From SCRD01 sp046705285 (GTDB lineage Bacteria; Acidobacteriota; Terriglobia; UBA7540): DNA of 7,288 bases. Below are positions 1-7,005 of the stretch, one piece after another; the stretch's first letter is position 1; each line of letters starts with the position of its first letter. Under the pieces are notes generated by a model, which did not search any database, had not been told where the DNA came from, and saw only the letters and a list, made by a program, of their open reading frames with translations. The translations under genes were made by a program, and so were the position numbers. The stretch covers positions 1-7,288 of the forward strand of contig JBJKQK010000236.1 of assembly GCA_046705285.1 (NCBI GenBank). The letters are read 5' to 3'.

Positions 1-1
1 G

Positions 2-208
2 CCTTATTCAACCCCAACATCAAAATGCCTGTTGATGTTCTCAAGTGATTCCGGACAAAGCTGGCGTAAGGTCCTCGAATACAACCGAAGTACGCATGTT
101 GTGTGGATTGTGAGCTCATCGGGTCACCTGTCGGACGAATTGTATGTCGCAATTGAGGACAAAGTGAACAAACATCGGGCAGTTTACAGGATCGGAGGAA
201 ATCAATGA
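2..208 (+). CDS. C-terminal fragment of an Asp-box (BNR) repeat protein (5' end outside window)
   Basis: An open frame runs from the left edge for 68 codons to a TGA at 206-208. Residues 14-21 of the fragment read SSDSGQSW, an exact fit to the Asp-box/BNR consensus S-x-D-x-G-x-[ST]-W. This motif is known from beta-propeller folds such as sialidases, Ycf48-like assembly factors and many secreted proteins. After it come alternating hydrophobic and polar strands (HVVWIVSSSG, DELYVAIED, AVYRIGG) typical of the last propeller blades. The stop overlaps the next start as ATGA, and the ribosome site of the next gene lies inside this frame, so the two genes are probably translationally coupled. The role is unknown. 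A secreted or periplasmic propeller is likely, but the signal peptide would lie outside the window. A competing frame at 1-48 ends after 15 codons and has no supporting motif. That this is coding is fairly sure; the family rests on one motif. Confidence 0.7.
   Translation, partial: PYSTPTSKCLLMFSSDSGQSWRKVLEYNRSTHVVWIVSSSGHLSDELYVAIEDKVNKHRAVYRIGGNQ
194..198 (+). promoter_or_regulatory. Ribosome binding site (GGAGG) for the kinase fusion gene, inside the upstream gene
   Basis: GGAGG sits six bases before ATG 205, an ideal spacing. A second ATG follows directly at 208, but the spacing favours 205. Because the site lies within the last codons of the upstream reading frame and the stop/start overlap is ATGA, ribosomes ending the upstream gene can reinitiate here. 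This fixes the start and supports a shared operon. Confidence 0.7.
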
Positions 209-1755
209 TGTCGACCCTTCCCGCCCGGACACTCGCGAACGAGGCGGTTGCAGGAACGGATCCTCTGCCATCGGTTATGGCACTTTGCGACGCGCTTCAA
301 CGTGCCTCTATAAGATACTGTCATTGGAAAAGCACCAACACACTCGATATGTCTGCGGCGGGGGATAAGGACCTTGACCTCTTAGTAGCTCGGACTGACT
401 CGCTGAAATTCTCAGCCGCACTTTCAGAGTGCGGATTCAAACTGGCACATGCTCCAACCGAAAAACACATGCCGGGAGTGTTGGACTATTTGGGGTACGA
501 CGCAGACGCTGACAAATGGGTCCATGTGCATGCGCACTACCAACTCGTTGCCGGTCACGACCTCTCAAAGAATTATCGGCTGCCTATAGAACAGCCGTTT
601 CTTGAGTCAGCGGTGCAGAAAGGTATCTTCAAAGTGCCAGCGCCGGAATTCGAGTTTATTGTTTTTGTGATTCGAATGGTGTTGAAGCACTTGATGTGGC
701 ACGCCATTGTCTCCGGCGGGCGCAGATTGGGAACCGCCGAGCGGCAAGAGCTCTCGTACCTGCAAAACCAGGTGGTCGAGGCACGGGTTAATAGTATCCT
801 CGAACGGCACCTGCCTTATCTCAGCGCAACGCTGTTCCGAAACTGCGTTGACGCCCTGGCCCCTGATTCTTCTTTTTGGTGTCGCGCAAGAGCCGGGCGG
901 CAACTGGAGGCAAGACTGCGCGCGTGTGCCAGGCGTGCGCGAGGAAACGAGCTCGTCACGATAGTGACTCGGCGGGCCGCATCCGCAGTGCTCCGGCGCA
1001 TCCGCCGTGTACCACCGGGGTATCGCCTCGGAACTGGAGGAGCGGCGATTGCTATCGTCGGGGGTGATGGCGCCGGCAAATCCACAGCCGTCGATGGGCT
1101 CCGTCTCTGGTTGGCCAGTTACTTCGCCACAAGGTGCGCACATCTCGGCAGGCCCGCGTGGTCGCCTTTCACGATAGCTGTTCGCGGATTCCTCAAGATC
1201 GGCCATTTACTCCGGTTGTATGGTGCGGAAGCCTCTGTGCGGGATACGCTAGCCGAGAAATCGTGGATTTCACCTGGCTATGCATGGCTGATCCGTGAGG
1301 TATGTCGTGCCCGCGATCGCTATTGGACTTATGTACGAGCCAGACGGTATGCGGCGAACGGCGGGATTGTAATCTTCGACCGATTCCCGCTTGCCCAGGT
1401 TGAATTGATGGATGGGCCTCTGGCGCGGCGATTTGTCCAGAACCTGTCAGCGGCGGCGGGTGCACATTCCTTCTTAAGGCCGCATTCAGAAAAAGGTCTG
1501 GTGAAGTATCTCACACGGCTCGAGGAGAATTACTACAAGGAGATCGTTCCCCCCGAGTGTCTGATCGTGCTCCGAGTGGACCCTGATACGGCGGTCCACC
1601 GGAAACCGGACGAGCGGGAGTGCGACGTTCGGGAGCGCTCGGCCGAAATATGGAGATTGAATTGGCAGCACACGGGCGCGCATGTCATTGAAGCCTGTAA
1701 GTGCAGGAAGGATGTCCTTTCCGAACTAAAGTCACTGATATGGACGCAGCTGTGA
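205..1755 (+). CDS. Nucleotidyltransferase-like / thymidylate-kinase-like fusion protein
   Basis: The protein has 516 residues, about 2.5 times a housekeeping thymidylate kinase. The N-terminal part (about 20-215) contains HWKSTN (40-45) and GDKDLDLLV (53-61). The latter is a G-x-x-D-x-D pattern like the metal-binding acid pair (here D56, D58) of minimal or uncharacterised nucleotidyltransferases. A basic linker (about 226-272, Arg-rich) leads to a P-loop kinase domain. Its Walker A is GGDGAGKST (286-294). DRFP (392-395) matches the DR[FY] motif of thymidylate kinases. A strand-plus-lid segment, IVLRVDP..AVHRKPDE (454-470), resembles the TMK 'RK' lid region. No signal peptide or membrane span is seen, so it is cytoplasmic. 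Proteins with this pairing occur near polysaccharide loci and are usually annotated only as kinase-like. The substrate is unknown: a nucleotide, nucleotide-sugar or sugar are all possible. It is unlikely to be the cell's essential dTMP kinase, given its length, fusion and context. The gene follows the Asp-box gene by a 4-base overlap. Confidence 0.85.
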   Translation: MMSTLPARTLANEAVAGTDPLPSVMALCDALQRASIRYCHWKSTNTLDMSAAGDKDLDLLVARTDSLKFSAALSECGFKLAHAPTEKHMPGVLDYLGYDADADKWVHVHAHYQLVAGHDLSKNYRLPIEQPFLESAVQKGIFKVPAPEFEFIVFVIRMVLKHLMWHAIVSGGRRLGTAERQELSYLQNQVVEARVNSILERHLPYLSATLFRNCVDALAPDSSFWCRARAGRQLEARLRACARRARGNELVTIVTRRAASAVLRRIRRVPPGYRLGTGGAAIAIVGGDGAGKSTAVDGLRLWLASYFATRCAHLGRPAWSPFTIAVRGFLKIGHLLRLYGAEASVRDTLAEKSWISPGYAWLIREVCRARDRYWTYVRARRYAANGGIVIFDRFPLAQVELMDGPLARRFVQNLSAAAGAHSFLRPHSEKGLVKYLTRLEENYYKEIVPPECLIVLRVDPDTAVHRKPDERECDVRERSAEIWRLNWQHTGAHVIEACKCRKDVLSELKSLIWTQL

Positions 1756-1862
1756 ACACAAGGCACGGCGGTCAGCCGAAGGTTGCTGTGCGCGGCATGT
1801 GGATCCGTCGGACAGCCTGAGCGCGCTCAGTGTTCTCATGCCGTGACGTCGACAACCCTTCC

Positions 1863-1867
1863 GGAAG
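1863..1867 (+). promoter_or_regulatory. Likely ribosome binding site (GGAAG) for the Wzy-like gene
   Basis: GGAAG ends five bases before ATG 1873. The earlier in-frame starts TTG 1783 and GTG 1843 have no comparable purine-rich site at good spacing. This is the main reason for choosing the 399-residue form. Confidence 0.4.
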
Positions 1868-1872
1868 CAACT

Positions 1873-3072
1873 ATGCGTACGCTAGCAGTCTGGCTATCAC
1901 TAGTCTTTGTTTTCACCATCCCATGGGAAGCCGTTATCGAATACCCCATCTTGGGTTCTGCGTCCCGGGTTATCGGGATCGCGCTGGCGGCATCATGGGT
2001 TGCGACGGTCGTGCTGACGGGTCGGATTCGCAGACCAGTTTTCTTTCATGTTGCGTTGTGTACATTCGTAGCGCTGAATGTTGCCAGCATCCTCTGGAGT
2101 GCCAGCGCTGAAATGACGACCACACGCATTCTGACATGGTCTCAATTGCTCCTGATGTCATTTATATTCTGGGATCTATACACTTCACGAAGGCATGTCA
2201 TCGCTGCACTGCAAATGTACATTCTCGGCGCGTATGTGGTTCTCGGCGATACGCTTGCCAACTATATTGCCGGTACGTACTTCTATACGGGACGATTCAG
2301 TGCCGCCGGTACCAGCCCGGACGATCTCGGCGTCGTGCTCGCCCTGGGCGTGCCCATGGCCGCTTACCTTGCTGTTTTCCGGCCCGTGGATCGGCTGAGC
2401 ATTCCTTTGAGAGTTGTCAACTACACGTATATTCTTGCAGCGTTCATCGGAATTGCCCTCTCGGGTACTCGTACGGCCCTGATCGTGGCGATACCGGGAA
2501 CTCTGTTTGCAATTGCCGCATTGGCGCAGCTGCGGCAGTTGGCGCGGATTCGAATTGGACTGGTATTCGTCACAGCGGCTGTCTTGCTGATACCTCAGAT
2601 TCCTGAGGCATCGATCCATCGACTTGGTACGACACGAACGGCGATAGAGAGCGGCGACCTCAGTGGGCGGACGAGGCTCTGGCGCGAAGGTCTGGAGTCT
2701 TTCAAGCAGCACCCGGTGTTGGGAGTCGGAAGCAATATGTTTAGGTCGGTCAACAGCGAAGGCAAAGTGGCCCACAACAGTTTCCTTTCCGTGCTGGTCG
2801 AGTTAGGAGCGCTTGGTCTGCTAGTCTTCTCAGTCGTCGTCGTTACTGCTGGAATTCACATATTCGCGCACCCCATATGGGACAGACGCTTATGGCTTTG
2901 TATCTTCATCGGATGGGTGATCGGCGCTTCCACTCTATCCTGGGAATACAGAAAGCCTACGTGGCTGTTCCTGAATCTGATTGTAGCGAGCGCTGCCGCT
3001 CTTCGCGTGGAAAAGAATCCGCCCGGGTTACGGGTTCTCCGTAGCAATGCCGACTCAGAAGAACTCGCCTAG
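1873..3072 (+). CDS. O-antigen polymerase/ligase-like membrane protein (Wzy/WaaL superfamily)
   Basis: From ATG 1873 the product has 399 residues and about ten to twelve hydrophobic segments, spread from residue 4 to about 375. Hallmarks of the O-antigen ligase/polymerase family appear in order. First is SGTRTAL (197-203) at the start of a membrane segment. A long soluble loop follows with SGRTRLWREGLESF (264-277) and HPVLGVGSNMF (280-290). Then comes AHNSFLSVLVELGALG (300-315), whose His-Asn pair precedes the next membrane helix. The family acts on undecaprenyl-linked glycan at the periplasmic face of the inner membrane, either joining repeat units or transferring them to an acceptor; sequence alone does not separate these roles. 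ATG 1873 is preferred because GGAAG (1863-1867) lies five bases upstream and the first helix starts at once. The frame is open back to TTG 1783 and GTG 1843, but those would add a Cys-rich, non-hydrophobic leader. The gap to the preceding gene is 117 bases on the same strand. The C-terminal tail is short and polar. Confidence 0.88.
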   Translation: MRTLAVWLSLVFVFTIPWEAVIEYPILGSASRVIGIALAASWVATVVLTGRIRRPVFFHVALCTFVALNVASILWSASAEMTTTRILTWSQLLLMSFIFWDLYTSRRHVIAALQMYILGAYVVLGDTLANYIAGTYFYTGRFSAAGTSPDDLGVVLALGVPMAAYLAVFRPVDRLSIPLRVVNYTYILAAFIGIALSGTRTALIVAIPGTLFAIAALAQLRQLARIRIGLVFVTAAVLLIPQIPEASIHRLGTTRTAIESGDLSGRTRLWREGLESFKQHPVLGVGSNMFRSVNSEGKVAHNSFLSVLVELGALGLLVFSVVVVTAGIHIFAHPIWDRRLWLCIFIGWVIGASTLSWEYRKPTWLFLNLIVASAAALRVEKNPPGLRVLRSNADSEELA

Positions 3073-3645
3073 AAACAGGTTAATTCATCTCTGCCAAGTC
3101 TGAAAGGCAAGATTGAAGGAAGGCGTGCTGCGAAAAACTCCAATCAGATTGTTGTTCCCACTGGTTTGCACCAAGGGGTCCTTTCTGCTCGGGCTAGGGA
3201 CCGTGGTGTCGAGCGCCTACAAGCTTTTTCTCGCTCGTCTCAAGGTCGATCATACGTCGTAATCCTGTGGTGCCAAAGCTCGGGAACTTCACACTCGCGC
3301 AGACCAATACCTCGATTAGGCAAATCAGATCGTTTTTGGGGGCCGCAGGCTGGTTCATCGTCATTCCCGACTGTGTGAAGTGGCTCACTGACCTGACAAT
3401 TTGTTCAGAGCAGCGCTCTCTATAAAGTGTCCGGGGGATGTTGATCATCCGCAATTTATTTGGGCTCGATAAACGCCACCGGCGAATACGCCGAACGGAC
3501 ATGAAAGGAGATTCCCCATTCACTTATGCCTCAATGGGCAGGCAGCGCCCTTTGCAGTTTACGCGACCAACCAAGGGGAGTGAAAACTCAGGCAGGAGAC
3601 GTCCCTTGGACGGCGGCTCAGGCGAGCTCAAGTGAAGGTGGAGAT
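3073..3645 (+). other. 573-base stretch without a convincing gene; short open frames, possible relic
   Basis: Nothing recognisable fills this interval on either strand. Three plus-strand frames deserve note. TTG 3113 to TAA 3262 (49 codons) has AAAGG five bases upstream and encodes a mostly hydrophobic peptide (LLFPLVCTKGSFLLGLGTVV). GTG 3267 to TAA 3425 (52 codons), in another frame, gives a protein-like stretch with LGNFTLAQTNTSIRQIRSF and AGWFIVIPDCVKWL but has no ribosome site. ATG 3438 to TGA 3635 (65 codons) is polar and basic and ends ten bases before the favoured flippase start. The first two could be pieces of one decayed gene split by a frameshift, or chance. The reverse strand has a 109-codon frame (3194-3523) with no family resemblance. 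A 5-base inverted repeat with a 3-base loop (AGAGC/GCTCT, 3406-3418) and a TATAAA (3421-3426) are present, but no good -35 element. Confidence 0.45.
3634..3638 (+). promoter_or_regulatory. Candidate ribosome binding site (GAAGG) for the flippase gene at GTG 3646
   Basis: GAAGG lies seven bases before GTG 3646, a normal spacing. For the alternative ATG at 3526, the nearest strong site (AAAGGAG, 3504-3510) is 15 bases away, which is too far for efficient use. That AAAGGAG is itself within codons following another ATG at 3501. This favours the shorter flippase, but does not settle it. Confidence 0.4.
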
Positions 3646-5235
3646 GTGAAGGGGATACAAAAGGCATTGAAGTCGGACTCGGATTTGCGTTTTTCTCCCG
3701 AGAAAACGAGCGACAGCAGTCTTAAGGGTTTTGCTCTGCGCGGCATGTTGTGGATGTCATGGGGCAAAGCGGGCCGTGCTCTGCTGCAGATCGGAGTCCT
3801 TGCGGTCTTGGCGCGTCTGGTTTCGCCCGCCGACTTTGGGCTCGTAAGCGCGGCGTTCATTTTTATTGAATTCGCTGCGATATTTGCACAGATCGGAATG
3901 GGCAAGGGTATTGTCCAGCACCCGTCGCTCCGGTCCGAACACATCACGGTTGCCTTCCATACGTCAGTTTTACTCGGGCTATTGCTGACCTCGATGACCT
4001 GGTTTCTCGCCCCCGCCATCGCCGACTTTTTTCGAATCGAGGCTCTTACTCCCGTCCTCAGGGTGATGTCATTCAGCTTTCCATTGAGAAGTATCGGGAT
4101 TGTTCCAGAGTCGCTCTTGCAACGCGAACTTCGATTCCGTTGGCTCGCCAATTGTGAACTTGCAAGTTATGCGTTTGGCTATGGATGCGTGGGCATTGCA
4201 CTCGCAATGTTGGGATGGGGTGTGTGGGCACTCGTTTCCGCGCACCTTGCGCAAACAACCGCTAACACTCTTGTTTTGCTTTTTGCCAGACCGGTTCACA
4301 TCAACCTTCGGTTCGAACGGCAGGCCTTTCGTGAACTTCTCTACTTCAGCGGCGGGTACACCCTCGGCCGCATTGCGAACCACTTCGCCTCCGAAGGTGA
4401 CAATTTCGTCGTAGGCCGGTCTCTAGGGCCTGCGGCGTTGGGTTTGTACGGCCGGGCATTTCAACTGATGGCGGTTCCCGCAGATATTTTCGGCGGTATC
4501 CTTGATAGCGTTCTTTTTCCGACAATGGCCAGGACCCAGAACGATCGACAGCGCCTGGCAAGTGCCTATCGGCGGGGCATTTCGCTTGTCTCGCTGGTAA
4601 TGCTCCCATCGAGCGTGGTGTTCTGTTTGCTGGCGCCGGAGATCGTGGAGACGATTCTCGGAGCGAGCTGGACTGCCGCGATTGCACCGTTCCAGTTTCT
4701 TGCGCTGGGATTGCTTTTCCGGACGAGCTGCAGGATGAGCGATGCGCTTTCCAGAGCGAGAGGATTTGTTTATAGCCGTGCGTGGAGACAGGGATTGTTC
4801 GCAGGATGCGTAATCGGCGGCGCCTGTATTTGCCAGCATTGGGGGGTGGCAGGAGTGGCGTTCGGGGTGCTCCTGGCCCTGTGCATGAACTTCTTTCTGA
4901 TGGCACAACTTAGTTTGAAGATCATTAATATGAGCTGGCACAGCTTCCTCGGAGCGCACATCCCTTCGATTCTGCTGGCGTGTTCATCGGGTGTGGCTGT
5001 GCATGCAGCTTCTGTGCTGATGCTTCGGTGGTCACTCTCCCCTGTCGCCTTGCTGGTTTGTGCGATGAGTGTCGCAGCATGTACTGTAACAGTACTAGCC
5101 TGTTCGTGTCCCCGGTTCTTCCTGGGCCCGGATGGTCTCTGGATGATCGATACGCTGCGAGTGCAGTTTCCGACCCTTGGGCGCCTGCGCTTACCTCTTC
5201 TGTTGAATTCTGAAATTGATGCTAACCGCGGCTAA
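3646..5235 (+). CDS. Wzx-like polysaccharide flippase (MOP superfamily, lipopolysaccharide biosynthesis protein)
   Basis: Read from GTG 3646 the product has 529 residues with about 12-14 hydrophobic segments. Family signatures are clear. LKGFALRGMLWMSWGKAG leads the first helix. VLARLVSPADFGL (54-66) matches the common 'LARLL.P.DFG' turn after helix 1. RSIGIVPESLLQRELRFR (148-165) is the loop before the next helix pair. GDNFVVGRSLGPAALGLYGRAF (251-272) is followed by FPTMAR (291-296) and EIVETILGASW (332-342). These are typical of the WzxC/Polysacc_synt_3-type branch that moves undecaprenyl-linked repeat units from the cytoplasmic to the periplasmic face of the inner membrane. The frame is open back to ATG 3526, which would add 40 mostly polar residues unlike the family N-terminus; GTG 3580 is another option. 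The usual family length (about 480-500) favours the shorter form, whose pre-helix tail is already long. The C-terminus past about residue 490 is a short polar tail. Confidence 0.87.
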   Translation: MKGIQKALKSDSDLRFSPEKTSDSSLKGFALRGMLWMSWGKAGRALLQIGVLAVLARLVSPADFGLVSAAFIFIEFAAIFAQIGMGKGIVQHPSLRSEHITVAFHTSVLLGLLLTSMTWFLAPAIADFFRIEALTPVLRVMSFSFPLRSIGIVPESLLQRELRFRWLANCELASYAFGYGCVGIALAMLGWGVWALVSAHLAQTTANTLVLLFARPVHINLRFERQAFRELLYFSGGYTLGRIANHFASEGDNFVVGRSLGPAALGLYGRAFQLMAVPADIFGGILDSVLFPTMARTQNDRQRLASAYRRGISLVSLVMLPSSVVFCLLAPEIVETILGASWTAAIAPFQFLALGLLFRTSCRMSDALSRARGFVYSRAWRQGLFAGCVIGGACICQHWGVAGVAFGVLLALCMNFFLMAQLSLKIINMSWHSFLGAHIPSILLACSSGVAVHAASVLMLRWSLSPVALLVCAMSVAACTVTVLACSCPRFFLGPDGLWMIDTLRVQFPTLGRLRLPLLLNSEIDANRG

Positions 5236-5410
5236 GCGCGGTGGCGATTCTCTACAGGGTGCTTGGGATCATCCGAGAGTCTGCCATAGGCAAATTCCTC
5301 GTCCTTACCATCGGTCGACTGGGTTCATCATCAAACGAGCCGGACGGACAAGGGCCGGTACGAGATGTCCCGGCTGTCACGGAAATGCTTGAAGATAAGA
5401 ATCAGGTTTT

Positions 5411-6721
5411 ATGTTTCAGGAATTCTACAACCTGCGAGACCAGCCCTTTGGGGTAACTCCAGATCCTCGTTATCTTTATTTCAGCGAGGCTCACCGGGAG
5501 GCGCTTTCCTCGCTCTTGTATGGGATCGAGACAGATCAGGGATTCGTTGCGCTCATTGCACAACCCGGAATGGGAAAGACAACACTTTTGTTTCGGCTAC
5601 ATGAGTTGCTTGGCGACTCGGCACTGACGGCCTTCGTGTTTCAAACACAGTGCACCTCATGGGAGTTCATCCGATATATCGCAGCGGACCTGGGCATTAC
5701 GGTCCGGGCAGGGGGAAGCGGAGTACTGATTGAGCAGATTTACGAACTCTTGATTCATGAAGCGAACGAAGGGCGGCGAGTCGTGCTGGTTATTGACGAG
5801 GCCCAAAATCTGGACAACTCGGTTCTGGAAACAATCCGCATGCTCTCAAACTTCGAGACACCCAAAGCTAAGTTGCTACAAATTGTCCTCGCCGGGCAGC
5901 CGCAATTAGCTCATAAGCTGATGAGCCCTCATTTGGTTCAGTTGCGCCAACGGATTTCAACCTTGACTCGGTTGTGCCCGCTCAAGTCCAATGAAATTGT
6001 AGAATACATCGACCACCGGCTGAGCGTCGCCGGTCACAGCGGACCCTCCTTGTTTTCTGTGGATGCTATCTCGCTTATTGACGAGAGTAGTGGTGGCATT
6101 CCCAGAAGCATCAATACGATTTGCTTCAACGCATTATCGCTCGGATATGCAAAAGGACAAAAGCTCATCAGTCGTTCAACAGTCCAAGAGGTTGTGAGTG
6201 ATCTCGATTTTTGTCTACTCGTTCCACGGGGGTTAGCCGGGAAGGGTGCGCCGGGGAAAGAGACGCAGCTGGATCCCAATGGCGACAAAAGAGCGATCAA
6301 CTTGTCCACGCCCGGAAATGCACCTCCTGATGCGTTGGCCTTATCGCTCCAATCGATGAGTCGTTTCTTTCGCTGGAAAGTCGATGCATCTGTTTGCGTC
6401 CTGTTCTTTGTTGTTTATTTAATGACTTGGTTTGCGAGCCCCGTTTCCAGGGCCAACGTGCCGTCGGCAAAGGTCAGTCGGGACCACTCAATCACCGCGA
6501 GACTCCCTGGCCAGGAAAGAACCATGGCGTTTACAGTCGTAGTGAAGCCGAATGACACGCTGTCAGAAATCTGTCGCCTGTATCTCGGGGAATTCAATCC
6601 AAGTGTGGCCGAGAAAATACGTCGACTCAATCCCGGTCTCTCCAACCTTGACTTTTTGCAGATCGGCCAACAGATTCTGCTCCCTTTTTCGCCACAATCT
6701 AGGATGTCGAGGTCACCTTAA
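5411..6721 (+). CDS. ExeA/GspA-type AAA ATPase with membrane anchor and C-terminal LysM domain
   Basis: The protein has 436 residues. It opens with FYNLRDQPFGVTPDPRYLYF (5-24), the classic start of ExeA-like ATPases, also seen in the ATPases of exosortase-linked polysaccharide loci. Walker A is QPGMGKTT (51-58), Walker B is VVLVIDEAQ (124-132, D129/E130), and the sensor-1 strand is LLQIVLAGQPQL (155-166). LRQRIS (178-183) and GGIPRSIN (228-235) supply the arginines expected for finger and sensor-2 roles. A polar linker follows, then one membrane helix (about 325-342). The last part, about 373-426, is a LysM domain: FTVVVKPNDTLSEICRLYLG..., then KIRRLNPGLSN and LQIGQQILLPF. Topology is therefore cytoplasmic ATPase, one span, and a periplasmic peptidoglycan-binding end. 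Aeromonas ExeA has the same plan with a different peptidoglycan-binding domain and helps place the type II secretin. Here the polysaccharide context suggests envelope assembly or export of the glycan. The ribosome site is weak (AGG 5404-5406, four bases from ATG). It lies 175 bases after the flippase. Confidence 0.9.
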   Translation: MFQEFYNLRDQPFGVTPDPRYLYFSEAHREALSSLLYGIETDQGFVALIAQPGMGKTTLLFRLHELLGDSALTAFVFQTQCTSWEFIRYIAADLGITVRAGGSGVLIEQIYELLIHEANEGRRVVLVIDEAQNLDNSVLETIRMLSNFETPKAKLLQIVLAGQPQLAHKLMSPHLVQLRQRISTLTRLCPLKSNEIVEYIDHRLSVAGHSGPSLFSVDAISLIDESSGGIPRSINTICFNALSLGYAKGQKLISRSTVQEVVSDLDFCLLVPRGLAGKGAPGKETQLDPNGDKRAINLSTPGNAPPDALALSLQSMSRFFRWKVDASVCVLFFVVYLMTWFASPVSRANVPSAKVSRDHSITARLPGQERTMAFTVVVKPNDTLSEICRLYLGEFNPSVAEKIRRLNPGLSNLDFLQIGQQILLPFSPQSRMSRSP

Positions 6722-6741
6722 GAACCATGCCGGAATCGAAT

Positions 6742-6756
6742 CTCCCAAAGTGGGAG
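6742..6756 (+). terminator. Small GC-rich hairpin after the ATPase gene, possible terminator or attenuator
   Basis: CTCCCA (6742-6747) and TGGGAG (6751-6756) form a perfect 6-base stem with a 3-base loop, 20 bases past the ATPase stop. The expected T-run is missing (the following bases are CGACATTCTT), so it is not a standard intrinsic terminator. Position supports a role in ending or damping transcription; the sequence alone does not prove it. Confidence 0.25.
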
Positions 6757-6992
6757 CGACATTCTTGGGTCGTTAGGAGCAGCAAAAGCAATCGGTTCCT
6801 CAAAACGAGCAAAGCTGGGGTGTGCCCTACTCACCCACGATCCAGCCGAAGTAATGAGACTTGCGCCGACCTTACACGATGAGGAGGCAGCCTCATTCGT
6901 TAGTCTGACAAATAGCCCTTTTACATTGATCGAATTGGCTCTTTTCTCGCCGGACGATTCGGGAGCCAGGACTGGGATCCATAGACGAAACC

Positions 6993-6999
6993 AGGGAGG
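6993..6999 (+). promoter_or_regulatory. Strong ribosome binding site (AGGGAGG) for the secreted-protein gene
   Basis: AGGGAGG ends six bases before ATG 7006, the best-spaced strong site in the window besides that of the kinase gene. It fixes the start even though this gives an unusually long region before the signal-peptide core. Confidence 0.65.
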
Positions 7000-7005
7000 T
7001 GTACC

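Larger units (their letters stand above)
6722..7005 (+). other. Intergenic region between ATPase and secreted-protein gene
   Basis: These 284 bases carry no recognised gene. Besides the hairpin at 6742-6756 there is a second inverted repeat, ATGAGG (6879-6884) / CCTCAT (6891-6896), with a 6-base loop and no T-run. The frame of the ATPase stays open after its stop through to 7234. It offers ATG 6854 as a start, but that frame would overlap the well-supported gene at 7006 and shows no family motif. A 51-codon frame at 6727-6882 has no ribosome site. No convincing promoter was seen, although a change of transcription unit here is plausible. Confidence 0.4.

Noticed and set aside
1..48. 15-codon frame ending in TGA at the left edge, as an alternative end of the upstream gene
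   Set aside because: The frame at 2-208 is longer, has an Asp-box and forms the ATGA overlap with the next gene; both cannot easily be real.
698..712. Sigma-54-like TGGCAC element, as known for some exopolysaccharide loci
   Set aside because: It is inside the kinase coding region and the -12 half (TTGC after five bases) does not match. Other TGGCAC copies in the window also lack a -12 half.
607..1206. 199-codon reverse-strand frame within the kinase gene, and similar long antisense frames inside the flippase gene
   Set aside because: They are shadows of forward genes with clear domain motifs. Their translations are low-complexity or show no family features.
1817..1830. Perfect 14-base palindrome CTGAGCGCGCTCAG between kinase and polymerase genes
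   Set aside because: One such palindrome is expected about every two windows of this size by chance. It has no loop, no T-run and matches no operator I know.
3393..3426. Promoter with TATAAA at 3421 and CTGACA or TTGTTC as the -35 element
   Set aside because: Spacers would be 22 or 14 bases, both outside the usual 16-18, so only the -10-like hexamer fits.
5081..5095. Interrupted palindrome GTACTGT-A-ACAGTAC, reminiscent of a LexA box
   Set aside because: It lies inside the flippase coding region, and the half-sites are one base apart instead of the spacing of the E. coli SOS box. Likely chance.
5226..5241. CCGCG/CGCGG hairpin over the flippase stop codon, as a terminator
   Set aside because: The stem has only five pairs, no T-run follows, and it overlaps coding sequence.
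5241..5456. 71-codon frame from GTG 5241 between flippase and ATPase
   Set aside because: No ribosome site, a 46-base overlap with the well-supported ATPase gene, and no family resemblance. A hydrophobic N-terminal stretch alone is not enough.
6879..6896. ATGAGG/CCTCAT inverted repeat with 6-base loop
   Set aside because: Short stem without a T-run and not next to a gene end; probably chance, noted only as part of the gap.
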